10,385 nucleotides of DNA from Burkholderiales bacterium (lineage in GTDB: Bacteria; Pseudomonadota; Gammaproteobacteria; Burkholderiales; Usitatibacteraceae): assembly GCA_025350945.1 (NCBI GenBank), contig JANXWW010000108.1:1-10385 (forward strand), in the 5' to 3' direction. Position numbers and translations under genes: made by a program. Positions within the stretch are counted from its first letter, which is position 1. Each line of letters starts with the position of its first letter. Under the pieces are notes generated by a model that searched no databases, was not told the origin of the DNA, and saw nothing but the letters and a program-made list of their open reading frames with translations. Of this stretch, positions 1 through 6,790 are shown piece after piece.

Positions 1-947
1 TTTTGCTGCACGCGCTGCCGTTGTTTCATGTGCATGGTCTGTTCGTCGCGGCGCATACCGCACTGCTCAATGCGCATCAAGGTGGCCGGATAATTTTTCA
101 CACGAAGTTTGATGCGAAAGCGGCGATGGCCGCATTCGCGCGCGCGACCGTTTTTATGGGCGTGCCAACGATGTACACGCGGCTCCTAGCCGAGCGCACG
201 TTCAATCAAGATGCGTGTCGCCACCTGCGCCTTTTTGTCTCGGGCTCCGCACCTTTGTTCGCCGAAACATTTAACGAATTTCAATTGCGCACCGGTCACA
301 CCATTCTGGAGCGCTACGGCATGACTGAGACCGGCATGATTACCTCGAACCCGCTCGCCGGCGCGCGCAAGGGCGGCACCGTCGGGTTGCCGCTGCCGGG
401 GGTGTTGGTACGGGTGTGTGACCCGGCTAATGAAATCGCAGCACTTGGTACGGGTGCCATTGGCCACATTCAGGTCAAAGGCGATAACGTGTTGCCCGGT
501 TATTGGCGAATGCCGGAAAAAAATCTGGAGGAATTCACTAGGGATAAATTTTTCAAAACTGGCGATATGGGTTTTATCGATGCGGATGGCTATGTGAATA
601 TTGTCGGGCGCAGCAAGGATTTAGTCATTTCCGGCGGTTATAACGTGTACCCGAAAGAGATCGAATTGGTGATCGATGATTTGCCCGGTGTGGTGGAGAG
701 CGCTGTGATCGGTCTGCCGCATCGCGATTTTGGCGAGGCGGTAGCCGTCGTGGTAGTTGCAAAGCCTAGCACTGGCGGGGCTTTCCAGCACATTTCTGAA
801 GCGGGCATTATTCAGGCCTGCAAGCAAAAACTGGCCAATTTCAAGGTGCCTAAAAAGGTATTTTTGGTCACAGAATTGCCGCGAAACACGATGGGCAAAG
901 TGCAGAAAAACGAGCTTCGCACGCGATATTTAACAACTTTTGACTAG
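1..947 (+). CDS. matB: Malonyl-CoA synthetase (MatB-like acyl-CoA ligase), 5'-truncated by window edge
   Basis: This is the C-terminal 314 residues of an AMP-forming acyl-CoA synthetase of the ANL superfamily; the reading frame is open to the left edge, so the true start lies outside. Counting from the codon at base 3, visible motifs are the opening LHALPLFHVHGLF, typical of MatB-type malonyl-CoA ligases, the adenylate-binding YGMTET (105-110), the TGD motif (187-189), the hinge region GRSKDLVISGGYNVYPKE (202-219) and PRNTMGK (293-299), whose Lys299 is the expected adenylation lysine. The P-loop (SGTTG-type) should lie in the roughly 190 residues missing, if the protein has the family's usual length of about 500. 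MatB makes malonyl-CoA, and sometimes methylmalonyl-CoA, from the free acid, ATP and CoA in the cytoplasm. No malonate transporter or decarboxylase gene is in view. The family assignment is very secure; malonate as substrate is inferred from overall resemblance. Confidence 0.85.
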   Translation, partial: LLHALPLFHVHGLFVAAHTALLNAHQGGRIIFHTKFDAKAAMAAFARATVFMGVPTMYTRLLAERTFNQDACRHLRLFVSGSAPLFAETFNEFQLRTGHTILERYGMTETGMITSNPLAGARKGGTVGLPLPGVLVRVCDPANEIAALGTGAIGHIQVKGDNVLPGYWRMPEKNLEEFTRDKFFKTGDMGFIDADGYVNIVGRSKDLVISGGYNVYPKEIELVIDDLPGVVESAVIGLPHRDFGEAVAVVVVAKPSTGGAFQHISEAGIIQACKQKLANFKVPKKVFLVTELPRNTMGKVQKNELRTRYLTTFD

Positions 948-970
948 CCTTGTCGTCAAATGTGGCGCAG

Positions 971-997
971 TGTGCGTTATATACGTGTAACACGCAC
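971..997. repeat. Overlapping inverted repeats between the matB-like and DUF1178 genes
   Basis: Two nested dyads share this stretch. CGTGT (984-988) faces ACACG (990-994) around a single A, and GTGCG (972-976) faces CGCAC (993-997) across 16 bases. There is no T-run afterwards, so it does not look like an intrinsic terminator, and the one-base spacer of the inner dyad does not suit an RNA hairpin. A protein-binding site or chance are both possible. Confidence 0.3.
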
Positions 998-1068
998 CTA
1001 CAACGCGCTTGAATTGGTAGATTCTGGCTTCATATCAAGTATTGATGTCAGTGCAAATCTTATTTTTA

Positions 1069-1100
1069 TTGACAAGTAAATTTACCGGATTGTTTATAAA
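1069..1100 (+). promoter_or_regulatory. Possible promoter just upstream of the DUF1178 gene
   Basis: A perfect -35 hexamer TTGACA lies at 1069-1074. The nearest -10-like hexamer, TATAAA (1095-1100), is 20 bases away, longer than the usual 16-18. TTTATA (1093-1098) is 18 bases away but a poor match. If used, transcription would begin almost at the ATG at 1105 and give a nearly leaderless message. The call is weak. Confidence 0.25.
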
Positions 1101-1104
1101 TTCC

Positions 1105-1587
1105 ATGATTGTCTTCAGCTTATCTTGTTACGAAAAACATGCCTTCGATGGCTGGTTCCGTTCGTCTGAAGATTTCCATTCGCAACTCGATCGCGGCCTG
1201 GTGGAATGCCCTGTTTGTGGCGACACCAACATCGTGAAGCAATTGTCAGCGCCGCGCATTAATTCCGGGGCAACATCCACCAGCAGCAACGCACTGCAAA
1301 CTCAGCATCCGTCGGACACCATGACGTCTGAACAAATGACCGCCGCCACGGCTATCCCCGGCTTGCAACAACACATGCTGCGCCAGTTCAAACAGTATGT
1401 GATCGCCAATACCGAAAATGTCGGCTCAGCCTTCGCCGAAACCGCACGCCGCATGCATTACGGTGAAGAGTATCGTCGCAGCATTCGTGGCAACGTCTCG
1501 CCAAATGATGCCATCGCATTGCAAGACGAAGGCATCGACACCATGCCACTGCCGCCAGGCGTGATGATGGACGAGGGTGTGCAGTAG
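1105..1587 (+). CDS. DUF1178 family protein (small zinc-ribbon-like protein)
   Basis: This 160-residue protein matches the DUF1178 family, widespread in alpha- and betaproteobacteria and of unknown function. The N-terminus MIVFSLSCYEKHAFDGWF is the family's hallmark opening. It provides Cys8 and His12, followed by CPVC (Cys35, Cys38), a likely zinc-ribbon knuckle. A variable Ser/Thr-rich linker (about 52-80) leads to the conserved C-terminal half: NTENVGSAFAETARRMHYGE, then a segment ending in the family-like MPLPP. I chose the ATG at 1105 because family members begin exactly at MIVF. A longer frame starting with TTG at 1042 would add 21 residues that resemble nothing in the family. No clear Shine-Dalgarno precedes 1105. 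The gene lies 157 bases after the synthetase and converges on the MFS gene, with six bases between the stops. The family call is firm; no function is known. Confidence 0.9.
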   Translation: MIVFSLSCYEKHAFDGWFRSSEDFHSQLDRGLVECPVCGDTNIVKQLSAPRINSGATSTSSNALQTQHPSDTMTSEQMTAATAIPGLQQHMLRQFKQYVIANTENVGSAFAETARRMHYGEEYRRSIRGNVSPNDAIALQDEGIDTMPLPPGVMMDEGVQ

Positions 1588-1593
1588 TTGGTT

Positions 1594-2793
1594 TTAGTGT
1601 TCACCCGCCACCTGTTTTACGTTAAGCAGTAATGCCAACGTCGCCATCGCCGCCATCACCAATGCGGCGATAACAAACGGCATTCTGGCGGTATAAGTTT
1701 CTGCCAGCGCCCCACCTGCGGCCATACCTGCGCCAATGCCTGAGACGATAAATGTGGATGACCAGGTAAACGCTTCAGTTGCATATTTTTGCGGTGCCAT
1801 GCGCGAAATCAACACACTTTGCGCGGCAATGGATGGCGCAATCGTCGCACCGGCAATGAACGCGACTATCCCCAGCAACAGCAAATGATTCACCCACGCG
1901 TGCAATAGCAGCGGCAACACCATCATGCCCAGCAAAATACTGAATTGGCGTTCCAGCGACAGCTTTGGATGCAGCACGCCATACACCGCGCCACCAACCG
2001 CACTGCCAACAGAATTCACCGCCAGCATCACACCGGCTAATGCTGGAATCGACAGTGAAGTGGCGAGTGCGGGATAGCCGACTTCCATCAGCCCAAAGGC
2101 AGTGGTCAAGCCGAACGTAATCACAAACAACAGCACCAATTGCGGATCGGTGAGTGGGCCCAACAGATGACGTTCGGTGGCGGGGCTTTGCTGCCAATAT
2201 TTTAGGATTGGTGATGAGATAAAAATCCAGTATGCCGCGAACAACATCACTATCGTGGTGAGAAATGCACCCTGCGGATTGCTGATCGCGATCACGAGTG
2301 CGACGATCAGTGGGCCCACCGTAAAGCAAAGCTCCATCGTCACTGCATCAACGGCGAACGCCATGCGGCGCGAGACATCATCAGTAAAGCGGTGCCGCCA
2401 CACTGTGCGGGCCAGTGTGGTGAACGGTGCCGGAAATGCGCCTGCCAGCATTGCTGCGCCAACCACCCATGCGAACGGCGCTTTGAACGTGGCCGTCGTA
2501 AATAACAGCAGCAACATTAGCGGCTGCGCGATACCGGTCACACGCAACAAGGTGTGCGGCCCGTTGCGATCAATGATGCGTCCTTGCACGGGTGCTGCTA
2601 CAGCCATCGCAATAAAGTACGCGCCCACCGCCGTCCCTGCCAGGGTAAAAGAGCCGAGCTGATCGCGCAGGAATAGCAGCATCGACAAGCCCATCATGCC
2701 CGTCGGCAAGCGCGCCAGCCACGCGGCCGCGACGATTGCGCCGACGTCAGGCAGGCGCAGAAAAGTTGCGTAGGGTTGGATAAAACGTTTCAC
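1594..2793 (-). CDS. Major facilitator superfamily (MFS) transporter
   Basis: This 399-residue, strongly hydrophobic protein has about 12 membrane segments, the usual length and layout of the MFS. The loop between segments 2 and 3 carries a motif-A-like GRIIDRNGP (71-79). A hydrophilic central loop (about 195-216) separates two six-helix halves. The C-terminal half is rich in small residues (GIGAGMAAGGALAE, 352-365), as in many drug or metabolite exporters of this superfamily. The substrate cannot be read from the sequence. The start is GTG, 16 bases after the thioesterase stop. The stretch before it is pyrimidine-rich in the coding sense and has no Shine-Dalgarno, so translation may depend on coupling to the gene ahead. 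It is the last gene of the dehydrogenase-thioesterase-MFS run. Export of an organic acid or related compound released by the thioesterase is a plausible but unproven job. A later start is possible. Confidence 0.88.
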   Translation of the reverse strand: MKRFIQPYATFLRLPDVGAIVAAAWLARLPTGMMGLSMLLFLRDQLGSFTLAGTAVGAYFIAMAVAAPVQGRIIDRNGPHTLLRVTGIAQPLMLLLLFTTATFKAPFAWVVGAAMLAGAFPAPFTTLARTVWRHRFTDDVSRRMAFAVDAVTMELCFTVGPLIVALVIAISNPQGAFLTTIVMLFAAYWIFISSPILKYWQQSPATERHLLGPLTDPQLVLLFVITFGLTTAFGLMEVGYPALATSLSIPALAGVMLAVNSVGSAVGGAVYGVLHPKLSLERQFSILLGMMVLPLLLHAWVNHLLLLGIVAFIAGATIAPSIAAQSVLISRMAPQKYATEAFTWSSTFIVSGIGAGMAAGGALAETYTARMPFVIAALVMAAMATLALLLNVKQVAGEH

Positions 2794-2809
2794 GAAAGCA
2801 ACAAAAAAA

Positions 2810-3256
2810 CTAGCCTGCTGTAGCGGATGTTTTCGGATTCTCCAAAATCGCCATCGTCAGCCTGGTGATGCAAACTAGCTTGTCAACTTCGTCGCTGATG
2901 CGTATTTCCCAAACGTGCGTAGTTTTGCCGCGATGAATGGGTTTTGCCACGCCCATCACCCAGCCGCTTTTCACGCCGCGAAGATGATTCGCATTAATGT
3001 CGAGGCCGACTGCGCTATGTGTTTTTGGATTGATGCAAAAGTAAGCACCTATGCTGCCCAATGTTTCAGCGAGCGCAACTGAGGCACCGCCATGCAACAA
3101 ACCAAACGGCTGATGCGTACGATGATCCACCGGCATTCTTGCTTTCACGTAGTCGTCGCCGATATCAAGAAACTCAATGCCGAGATGCGAAACCAGGGTG
3201 GGTGAGGGGCGGTTCAGTTCTGCAAGTATGGGACGGTGTAGCCAGATGGCGGTCAT
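2810..3256 (-). CDS. Hotdog-fold acyl-CoA thioesterase, YdiI/MenI (PaaI) type
   Basis: This 148-residue protein closely resembles E. coli YdiI/MenI in length and motifs. MPVDHRTHQPFGLLHGGAS (41-59) contains the HGG turn (55-57) and leads into the hotdog central helix with Glu64, the expected catalytic carboxylate (SVALAETLGS). It continues with GLDINANHLRG (84-94), VAKPIHRGK and TRLTMAILE (131-139), all in family order. Such enzymes hydrolyse aromatic or short acyl-CoA esters to free acid and CoA in the cytoplasm. In E. coli the preferred substrate is 1,4-dihydroxy-2-naphthoyl-CoA, but related proteins are promiscuous. No menaquinone genes are nearby, and the gene begins six bases after the glutaryl-CoA dehydrogenase stop. 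An acyl-CoA clearing role is therefore as likely as a quinone role, and I give no gene symbol. The fold and activity class are secure; the substrate is open. Confidence 0.9.
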   Translation of the reverse strand: MTAIWLHRPILAELNRPSPTLVSHLGIEFLDIGDDYVKARMPVDHRTHQPFGLLHGGASVALAETLGSIGAYFCINPKTHSAVGLDINANHLRGVKSGWVMGVAKPIHRGKTTHVWEIRISDEVDKLVCITRLTMAILENPKTSATAG

Positions 3257-3262
3257 TTATTT

Positions 3263-4477
3263 TCAAGCCCCGCCGAACGCATTCAATCCTGTTTGCGCAC
3301 GACCGAGAATGAGTGCGTGCACATCATGCGTGCCCTCGTATGTGTTGACGGCTTCAAGATTCATCGAATGACGGATCACGTGGTATTCATCAGCAATGCC
3401 ATTGCCACCGTGCATATCGCGCGCCATGCGGGCAATATCAAGCGCCTTGCCGCAATTGTTGCGCTTCATCAGCGAAATCATTTCCGGTGTGGCTGTTCCT
3501 GCGTCCATCAGTCGGCCTAGACGCAAAGCGCCTTGCAAGCCCAACGTAATCTCGGTTTGCATATCGGCCAGTTTTTTCTGGATTAATTGTGTGGCGGCGA
3601 GCGGCTTGCCAAACATGATGCGATCCAGCGTGTATTGGCGCGACGCCATCCAGCAAAATTCCGCCGCGCCCATCGCACCCCAGCTAATGCCATAGCGTGC
3701 CTTATTCAGGCAGCCAAACGGGCCCTTCAAACCCTTCACATTCGGCAATAAATTTTCATCCGGCACAAACACCTGATCCATCACAATCTCACCGGTGATT
3801 GATGCGCGCAGCGAAAATTTACCGTCAATTTTTGGCGCAGACAAACCCTTCATACCTTTTTCAAGCACAAAGCCGCGAATCTCATCCGCATCATCTTTTG
3901 CCCACACAATAAAAACATCCGCAATCGGCGAATTGGTAATCCACATTTTTGCGCCGTGCATGATATAGCCGCCATCGACTTTTTTCGCACGCGTAATCAT
4001 TGACGAAGGGTCTGATCCCGCGCCCGGTTCAGTCAACCCAAAGCAGCCGACCAATTCACCCGTCGCCAACTTCGGCAGCCAGCGCGCGCGCTGCGCCTCG
4101 GTGCCGTATGCGTAAATCGGATGCATCACCAGTGAGGATTGCACACTCATCGCCGAGCGATAGCCGGAATCCACACGCTCCACTTCGCGCGCCACCAGGC
4201 CGTAGCAAACATGATTCACACCTGCACAGCCATAGCCATCAATGGTTGCGCCCAGCAAACCGAGCTCACCCATTTCATTCATGATCTCGCGATCAAATTT
4301 TTCCTCGCGATTGGCTTTCAACACGCGCGGCATCAGCTTGTCCTGGCAATACGCATTCGCCTGATCGCGCACCATGCGCTCGTCTTCAGAGAGTTGGTCG
4401 TCGAGCAGTAGTGCGTCATCCCATTTGAATTTCGGGGCGGTGGCGGGCTTGTTTTGGGGGAGGTCGTTTGGGTTCAT
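3263..4477 (-). CDS. gcdH: Glutaryl-CoA dehydrogenase (FAD-dependent, decarboxylating)
   Basis: This 404-residue acyl-CoA dehydrogenase fits glutaryl-CoA dehydrogenase along its whole length. That enzyme oxidises and decarboxylates glutaryl-CoA to crotonyl-CoA in lysine, tryptophan and some aromatic degradation, passing electrons to electron-transfer flavoprotein. Key points are SGYRSAMSVQSS (104-115) with Arg107, equivalent to the substrate-carboxylate-binding arginine of the human enzyme; the FAD-binding TEPGAGSD (149-156) and KMWITNSP (177-184); and NTYEGTHDVHALILGRA (378-394), where Glu381 is the catalytic base. The C-terminus ends soon after TGLNAF, as is typical. The ATG is preceded by only a weak purine run. 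It heads the minus-strand run, followed six bases later by the thioesterase and then the MFS gene. No glutarate CoA-transferase or LysR regulator, often found beside gcdH, is in view. I am confident of the enzyme class and fairly confident of glutaryl-CoA because of Arg107. Confidence 0.93.
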   Translation of the reverse strand: MNPNDLPQNKPATAPKFKWDDALLLDDQLSEDERMVRDQANAYCQDKLMPRVLKANREEKFDREIMNEMGELGLLGATIDGYGCAGVNHVCYGLVAREVERVDSGYRSAMSVQSSLVMHPIYAYGTEAQRARWLPKLATGELVGCFGLTEPGAGSDPSSMITRAKKVDGGYIMHGAKMWITNSPIADVFIVWAKDDADEIRGFVLEKGMKGLSAPKIDGKFSLRASITGEIVMDQVFVPDENLLPNVKGLKGPFGCLNKARYGISWGAMGAAEFCWMASRQYTLDRIMFGKPLAATQLIQKKLADMQTEITLGLQGALRLGRLMDAGTATPEMISLMKRNNCGKALDIARMARDMHGGNGIADEYHVIRHSMNLEAVNTYEGTHDVHALILGRAQTGLNAFGGA

Positions 4478-4508
4478 GCGCAGTCCAGTTTGAAAATGTC
4501 AGGGGATG

Positions 4509-4538
4509 ATTTTATCGTATGTGAAAGCCAAAATTGAA
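4509..4538 (-). promoter_or_regulatory. Weak candidate promoter for the glutaryl-CoA dehydrogenase operon
   Basis: On the minus strand a TAAAAT hexamer (4509-4514) could serve as -10, with a poor -35, TTCAAT (4533-4538), 18 bases upstream. It would start transcription roughly 25-30 bases before the ATG. The -35 overlaps that of the divergent peptidase promoter. The -35 match is weak, so this is only a best guess for where the operon promoter sits. Confidence 0.25.
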
Positions 4539-4563
4539 ATAATGTGTACGGACAAATTATATT
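4534..4563 (+). promoter_or_regulatory. Candidate sigma70-type promoter of the S9 peptidase gene
   Basis: TTGAAA (4534-4539) and TATATT (4558-4563) each match the sigma70 hexamers at five of six positions and are 18 bases apart. The predicted transcription start is near 4570. That leaves a leader of about 60 bases before the TTG at 4633 and puts the alternative GTG at 4567 at or upstream of the transcript's 5' end. This is the best promoter-like pattern in the window. Confidence 0.5.
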
Positions 4564-4632
4564 GTTGTGCTAAACGTAATAATCAGACGCACAAATCATG
4601 TTTTTGTTATTTACTTCTTGCGCGAGTTAATC

Positions 4633-6681
4633 TTGAAAAAATCAAACCAAAAATTTATCGAAGCCACTGACCTCTGGAAAATTAAGCGTCCGGCATCGCT
4701 AACGCTATCGCCTGATGGCTCGCAAGCCTGCGTGGCCGTGACCAGCTATGACATGGATGAAAACAAGGGCGCGACCCATTTGTGGCTGCTGTCCACCTTC
4801 GGTGGCGCGCCGCGGCAGCTCACGAGTTGTGGCGAAAAAGATGGCGGCTGCAAATGGTCGCCCGATGGAACAACGATTGCGTTCGTTGCGAAACGCGGCG
4901 ACGGTGCAAACGCGGATAAAGAGCCGCAGGTATATGTTATTTCGCCTGATGGTGGCGAAGCGCGGCGTGCATCAAACCTGGCTACGGGCGTTGGCAGCAT
5001 TAAATGGTTTCCGGATTCAAAGCGCCTCGCGTTTATTTCATGGGTATGGCCGGACGAGAAAAGTGAAAAAGATCAGGCAGTGCGTTTGAAAAAAATGCAG
5101 GACGATAAATGCAAAGCCATTGTTGTATCGCACACACAATACCGTTTTTGGGATCACTGGCTCGCCGACGGGCGCGTGCCGCGCATACATGTGCTCGATG
5201 TGGCGAGCGGCAAAGTGCGCGATATTTTTGCGGGCACATTATATGAATTGCCTGCATTCGACATGGATACGCCCGAGTACGATATTTCGCCTGACGGCAA
5301 GCATCTGGTGTTCACACTCAACCCCAATGCGGATAAACAAAGCGACCAGGAAACGCATATCGTTGAGATGGAAATCAAGACGGGAAAAGCAAAAACGCTC
5401 ACGCTGAAATCGCCACTCAATCACCATCACCCCGCCTATTCACCGGATGGTAAATCGATTGCGCTGCTGGTCAATAATTATCGTCGCTCCATTAATGACG
5501 ATAACAAACTGGCGTTGATTGATCGCAAAACAAACAAACTTAACATTATCAGTAAGCGCTGGGATCGTGCCGTAAATGCGCCGCTGAAATGGTCTGCCGA
5601 TAGTCGGTCGATTTATTTCACCGCCGACGATCATTCACGCGTGTCGGTGTGGCAAATGCAAATTGATGATGACGAGCCGGCCATTGTCGCCCCCGGCGGT
5701 ACGGTGACCGATTTTGATGTGAAGGCTGAGACGCTGGTCTTTGTGCGCAACAACATGGCATCTGCGCCTAAAGTATTTGCGACAGATGCGATTGGTGAAA
5801 ACGCAAAACCGATTGAAACGTTTAATGACGATTTGATGGCGCAATTCAACATGGGCGACGTGCGCGAATTCACGATCAAGGGCTGGAATGGTGAAGCCGT
5901 GCAAATGTGGGCCTGCTACCCGCCGAATTTTGATCCCAAGAAAAAATGGCCGCTGCTGCATTCCATTCATGGTGGCCCGCACGCAAATTGGGGCGACAAT
6001 TTTCATTTCCGCTGGAACAATCAAGTATTCGCTGCGCAAGGCTATGTGGTGGTGTGCGTGAATTACCACGGCTCACTGGGTTGGGGCCAGAAGTATTTGG
6101 AATCGAACGTTGGCATGCTCGGCACCAAGGAGCATGCGGATGTAGAAGCGGGCACCGATTTCATGCTGAAGCAGGGATACATTGACGCCAATCGTCTTGT
6201 GGCCAGTGGCGGCAGTTATGGTGGCTATATGGTGGCGTGGATGAATGGCCGGAATGGTGCAATGCGTGGTGCACAGAAGAAAGGAGATCGCTACAAGGCC
6301 TATGTTTGTCATGCCGGTTGCTACGATTGGGTGATGCAATATGCGGAAGATATTGGCGGCTATTTCAATTACGAATTAAAAGCCAAGTATTGGGAAGAGC
6401 CTGCGAAAGTGGCGGCGCAAAATCCGATCACCTTTGCCAAACACATGAAAACACCGACATTGGTCATGCATGGTGCGCTCGATTACCGGGTGCCGGATGG
6501 ACAGGGTTTGGCTTACTACAACACATTGAAATCGCTCAATGTTGAATCAAAGCTGGTATTTTTTCCGGATGAAAATCACTGGATTTCAAAGCCGCAAAAT
6601 TCACGGCTCTGGTATCGCGAATTTTTTTCGTGGCTTGATATTTATGCGGGGAAAGCTGCAAGCAAAGTGCGAATGAGGTAA
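4633..6681 (+). CDS. S9 family serine peptidase (prolyl oligopeptidase / acylaminoacyl-peptidase-like)
   Basis: This is a cytoplasmic serine peptidase of 682 residues from the TTG at 4633 (704 from a GTG at 4567). The N-terminal half is a beta-propeller with repeated SPDG-type blade motifs. The C-terminal alpha/beta-hydrolase domain begins near the HGGPH oxyanion segment (residues 446-450). The catalytic triad is visible: Ser528 in GGSYGG (codon 6214-6216), Asp617 in HGALDYRVP and His649 in DENHW. Such enzymes cleave short peptides, often dipeptides or acylated residues, from the N-terminus. I prefer TTG because the family-like part starts at FIEATDLWKIKRP, the extra 22 residues are unlike a signal peptide, and the likely promoter places the 5' end near 4570. 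A small Gly/Ala/Lys-rich stretch (NGAMRGAQKK, about 541-550) follows the nucleophile helix and looks like an insertion. Neither adjacent gene suggests a partner. The precise specificity is unknown. Confidence 0.9.
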   Translation: MKKSNQKFIEATDLWKIKRPASLTLSPDGSQACVAVTSYDMDENKGATHLWLLSTFGGAPRQLTSCGEKDGGCKWSPDGTTIAFVAKRGDGANADKEPQVYVISPDGGEARRASNLATGVGSIKWFPDSKRLAFISWVWPDEKSEKDQAVRLKKMQDDKCKAIVVSHTQYRFWDHWLADGRVPRIHVLDVASGKVRDIFAGTLYELPAFDMDTPEYDISPDGKHLVFTLNPNADKQSDQETHIVEMEIKTGKAKTLTLKSPLNHHHPAYSPDGKSIALLVNNYRRSINDDNKLALIDRKTNKLNIISKRWDRAVNAPLKWSADSRSIYFTADDHSRVSVWQMQIDDDEPAIVAPGGTVTDFDVKAETLVFVRNNMASAPKVFATDAIGENAKPIETFNDDLMAQFNMGDVREFTIKGWNGEAVQMWACYPPNFDPKKKWPLLHSIHGGPHANWGDNFHFRWNNQVFAAQGYVVVCVNYHGSLGWGQKYLESNVGMLGTKEHADVEAGTDFMLKQGYIDANRLVASGGSYGGYMVAWMNGRNGAMRGAQKKGDRYKAYVCHAGCYDWVMQYAEDIGGYFNYELKAKYWEEPAKVAAQNPITFAKHMKTPTLVMHGALDYRVPDGQGLAYYNTLKSLNVESKLVFFPDENHWISKPQNSRLWYREFFSWLDIYAGKAASKVRMR

Positions 6682-6707
6682 TGGGCTAGATCATCAGTTT
6701 CAGGAAA

Positions 6708-6735
6708 TTGACAATCATCATGTGCCCTGTTTGAT
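6708..6735 (+). promoter_or_regulatory. Candidate promoter of the formate dehydrogenase operon
   Basis: A perfect TTGACA (6708-6713) is followed, 16 bases on, by TTTGAT (6730-6735), a four-of-six match to the -10 consensus. It lies in the only gap (109 bases) between the peptidase stop and the formate dehydrogenase start and would give a leader of about 50 bases. The weak -10 would fit a promoter that needs an activator, but no activator site was identified. Confidence 0.35.
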
Positions 6736-6777
6736 TGGCTCGCTATGCTTTGAATAGGATGTTTGCGATAAATTTCT

Positions 6778-6784
6778 GGAAAGG
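6778..6784 (+). promoter_or_regulatory. Ribosome binding site of the formate dehydrogenase beta gene
   Basis: The purine run GGAAAGG ends six bases before the ATG at 6791 and is the clearest Shine-Dalgarno in the window. It supports that start. Confidence 0.6.
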
Positions 6785-6790
6785 TTTTTA

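Noticed and set aside
1000..1065. tRNA-Leu-like stretch (GAATTGGTAGA resembles a D-arm)
   Set aside because: No acceptor stem, anticodon stem or T-arm pairing could be built around it; the likeness is confined to a few bases.
2177..2662. 161-codon open frame antisense to the MFS gene
   Set aside because: It lies wholly inside a well-supported gene, resembles no family I know, and is best explained by codon bias of the opposite strand.
6683..6727. Possible terminator after the peptidase gene (GGGC at 6683 with GCCC at 6724)
   Set aside because: Only four base pairs enclose a long loop with no inner stem, and no T-run follows.
6735..6750. Sigma54-like promoter (TTGGCTC, then TGCTT) upstream of the formate dehydrogenase operon
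   Set aside because: The spacing between the GG and GC elements is one base shorter than the strict sigma54 spacing and the -12 element is imperfect.
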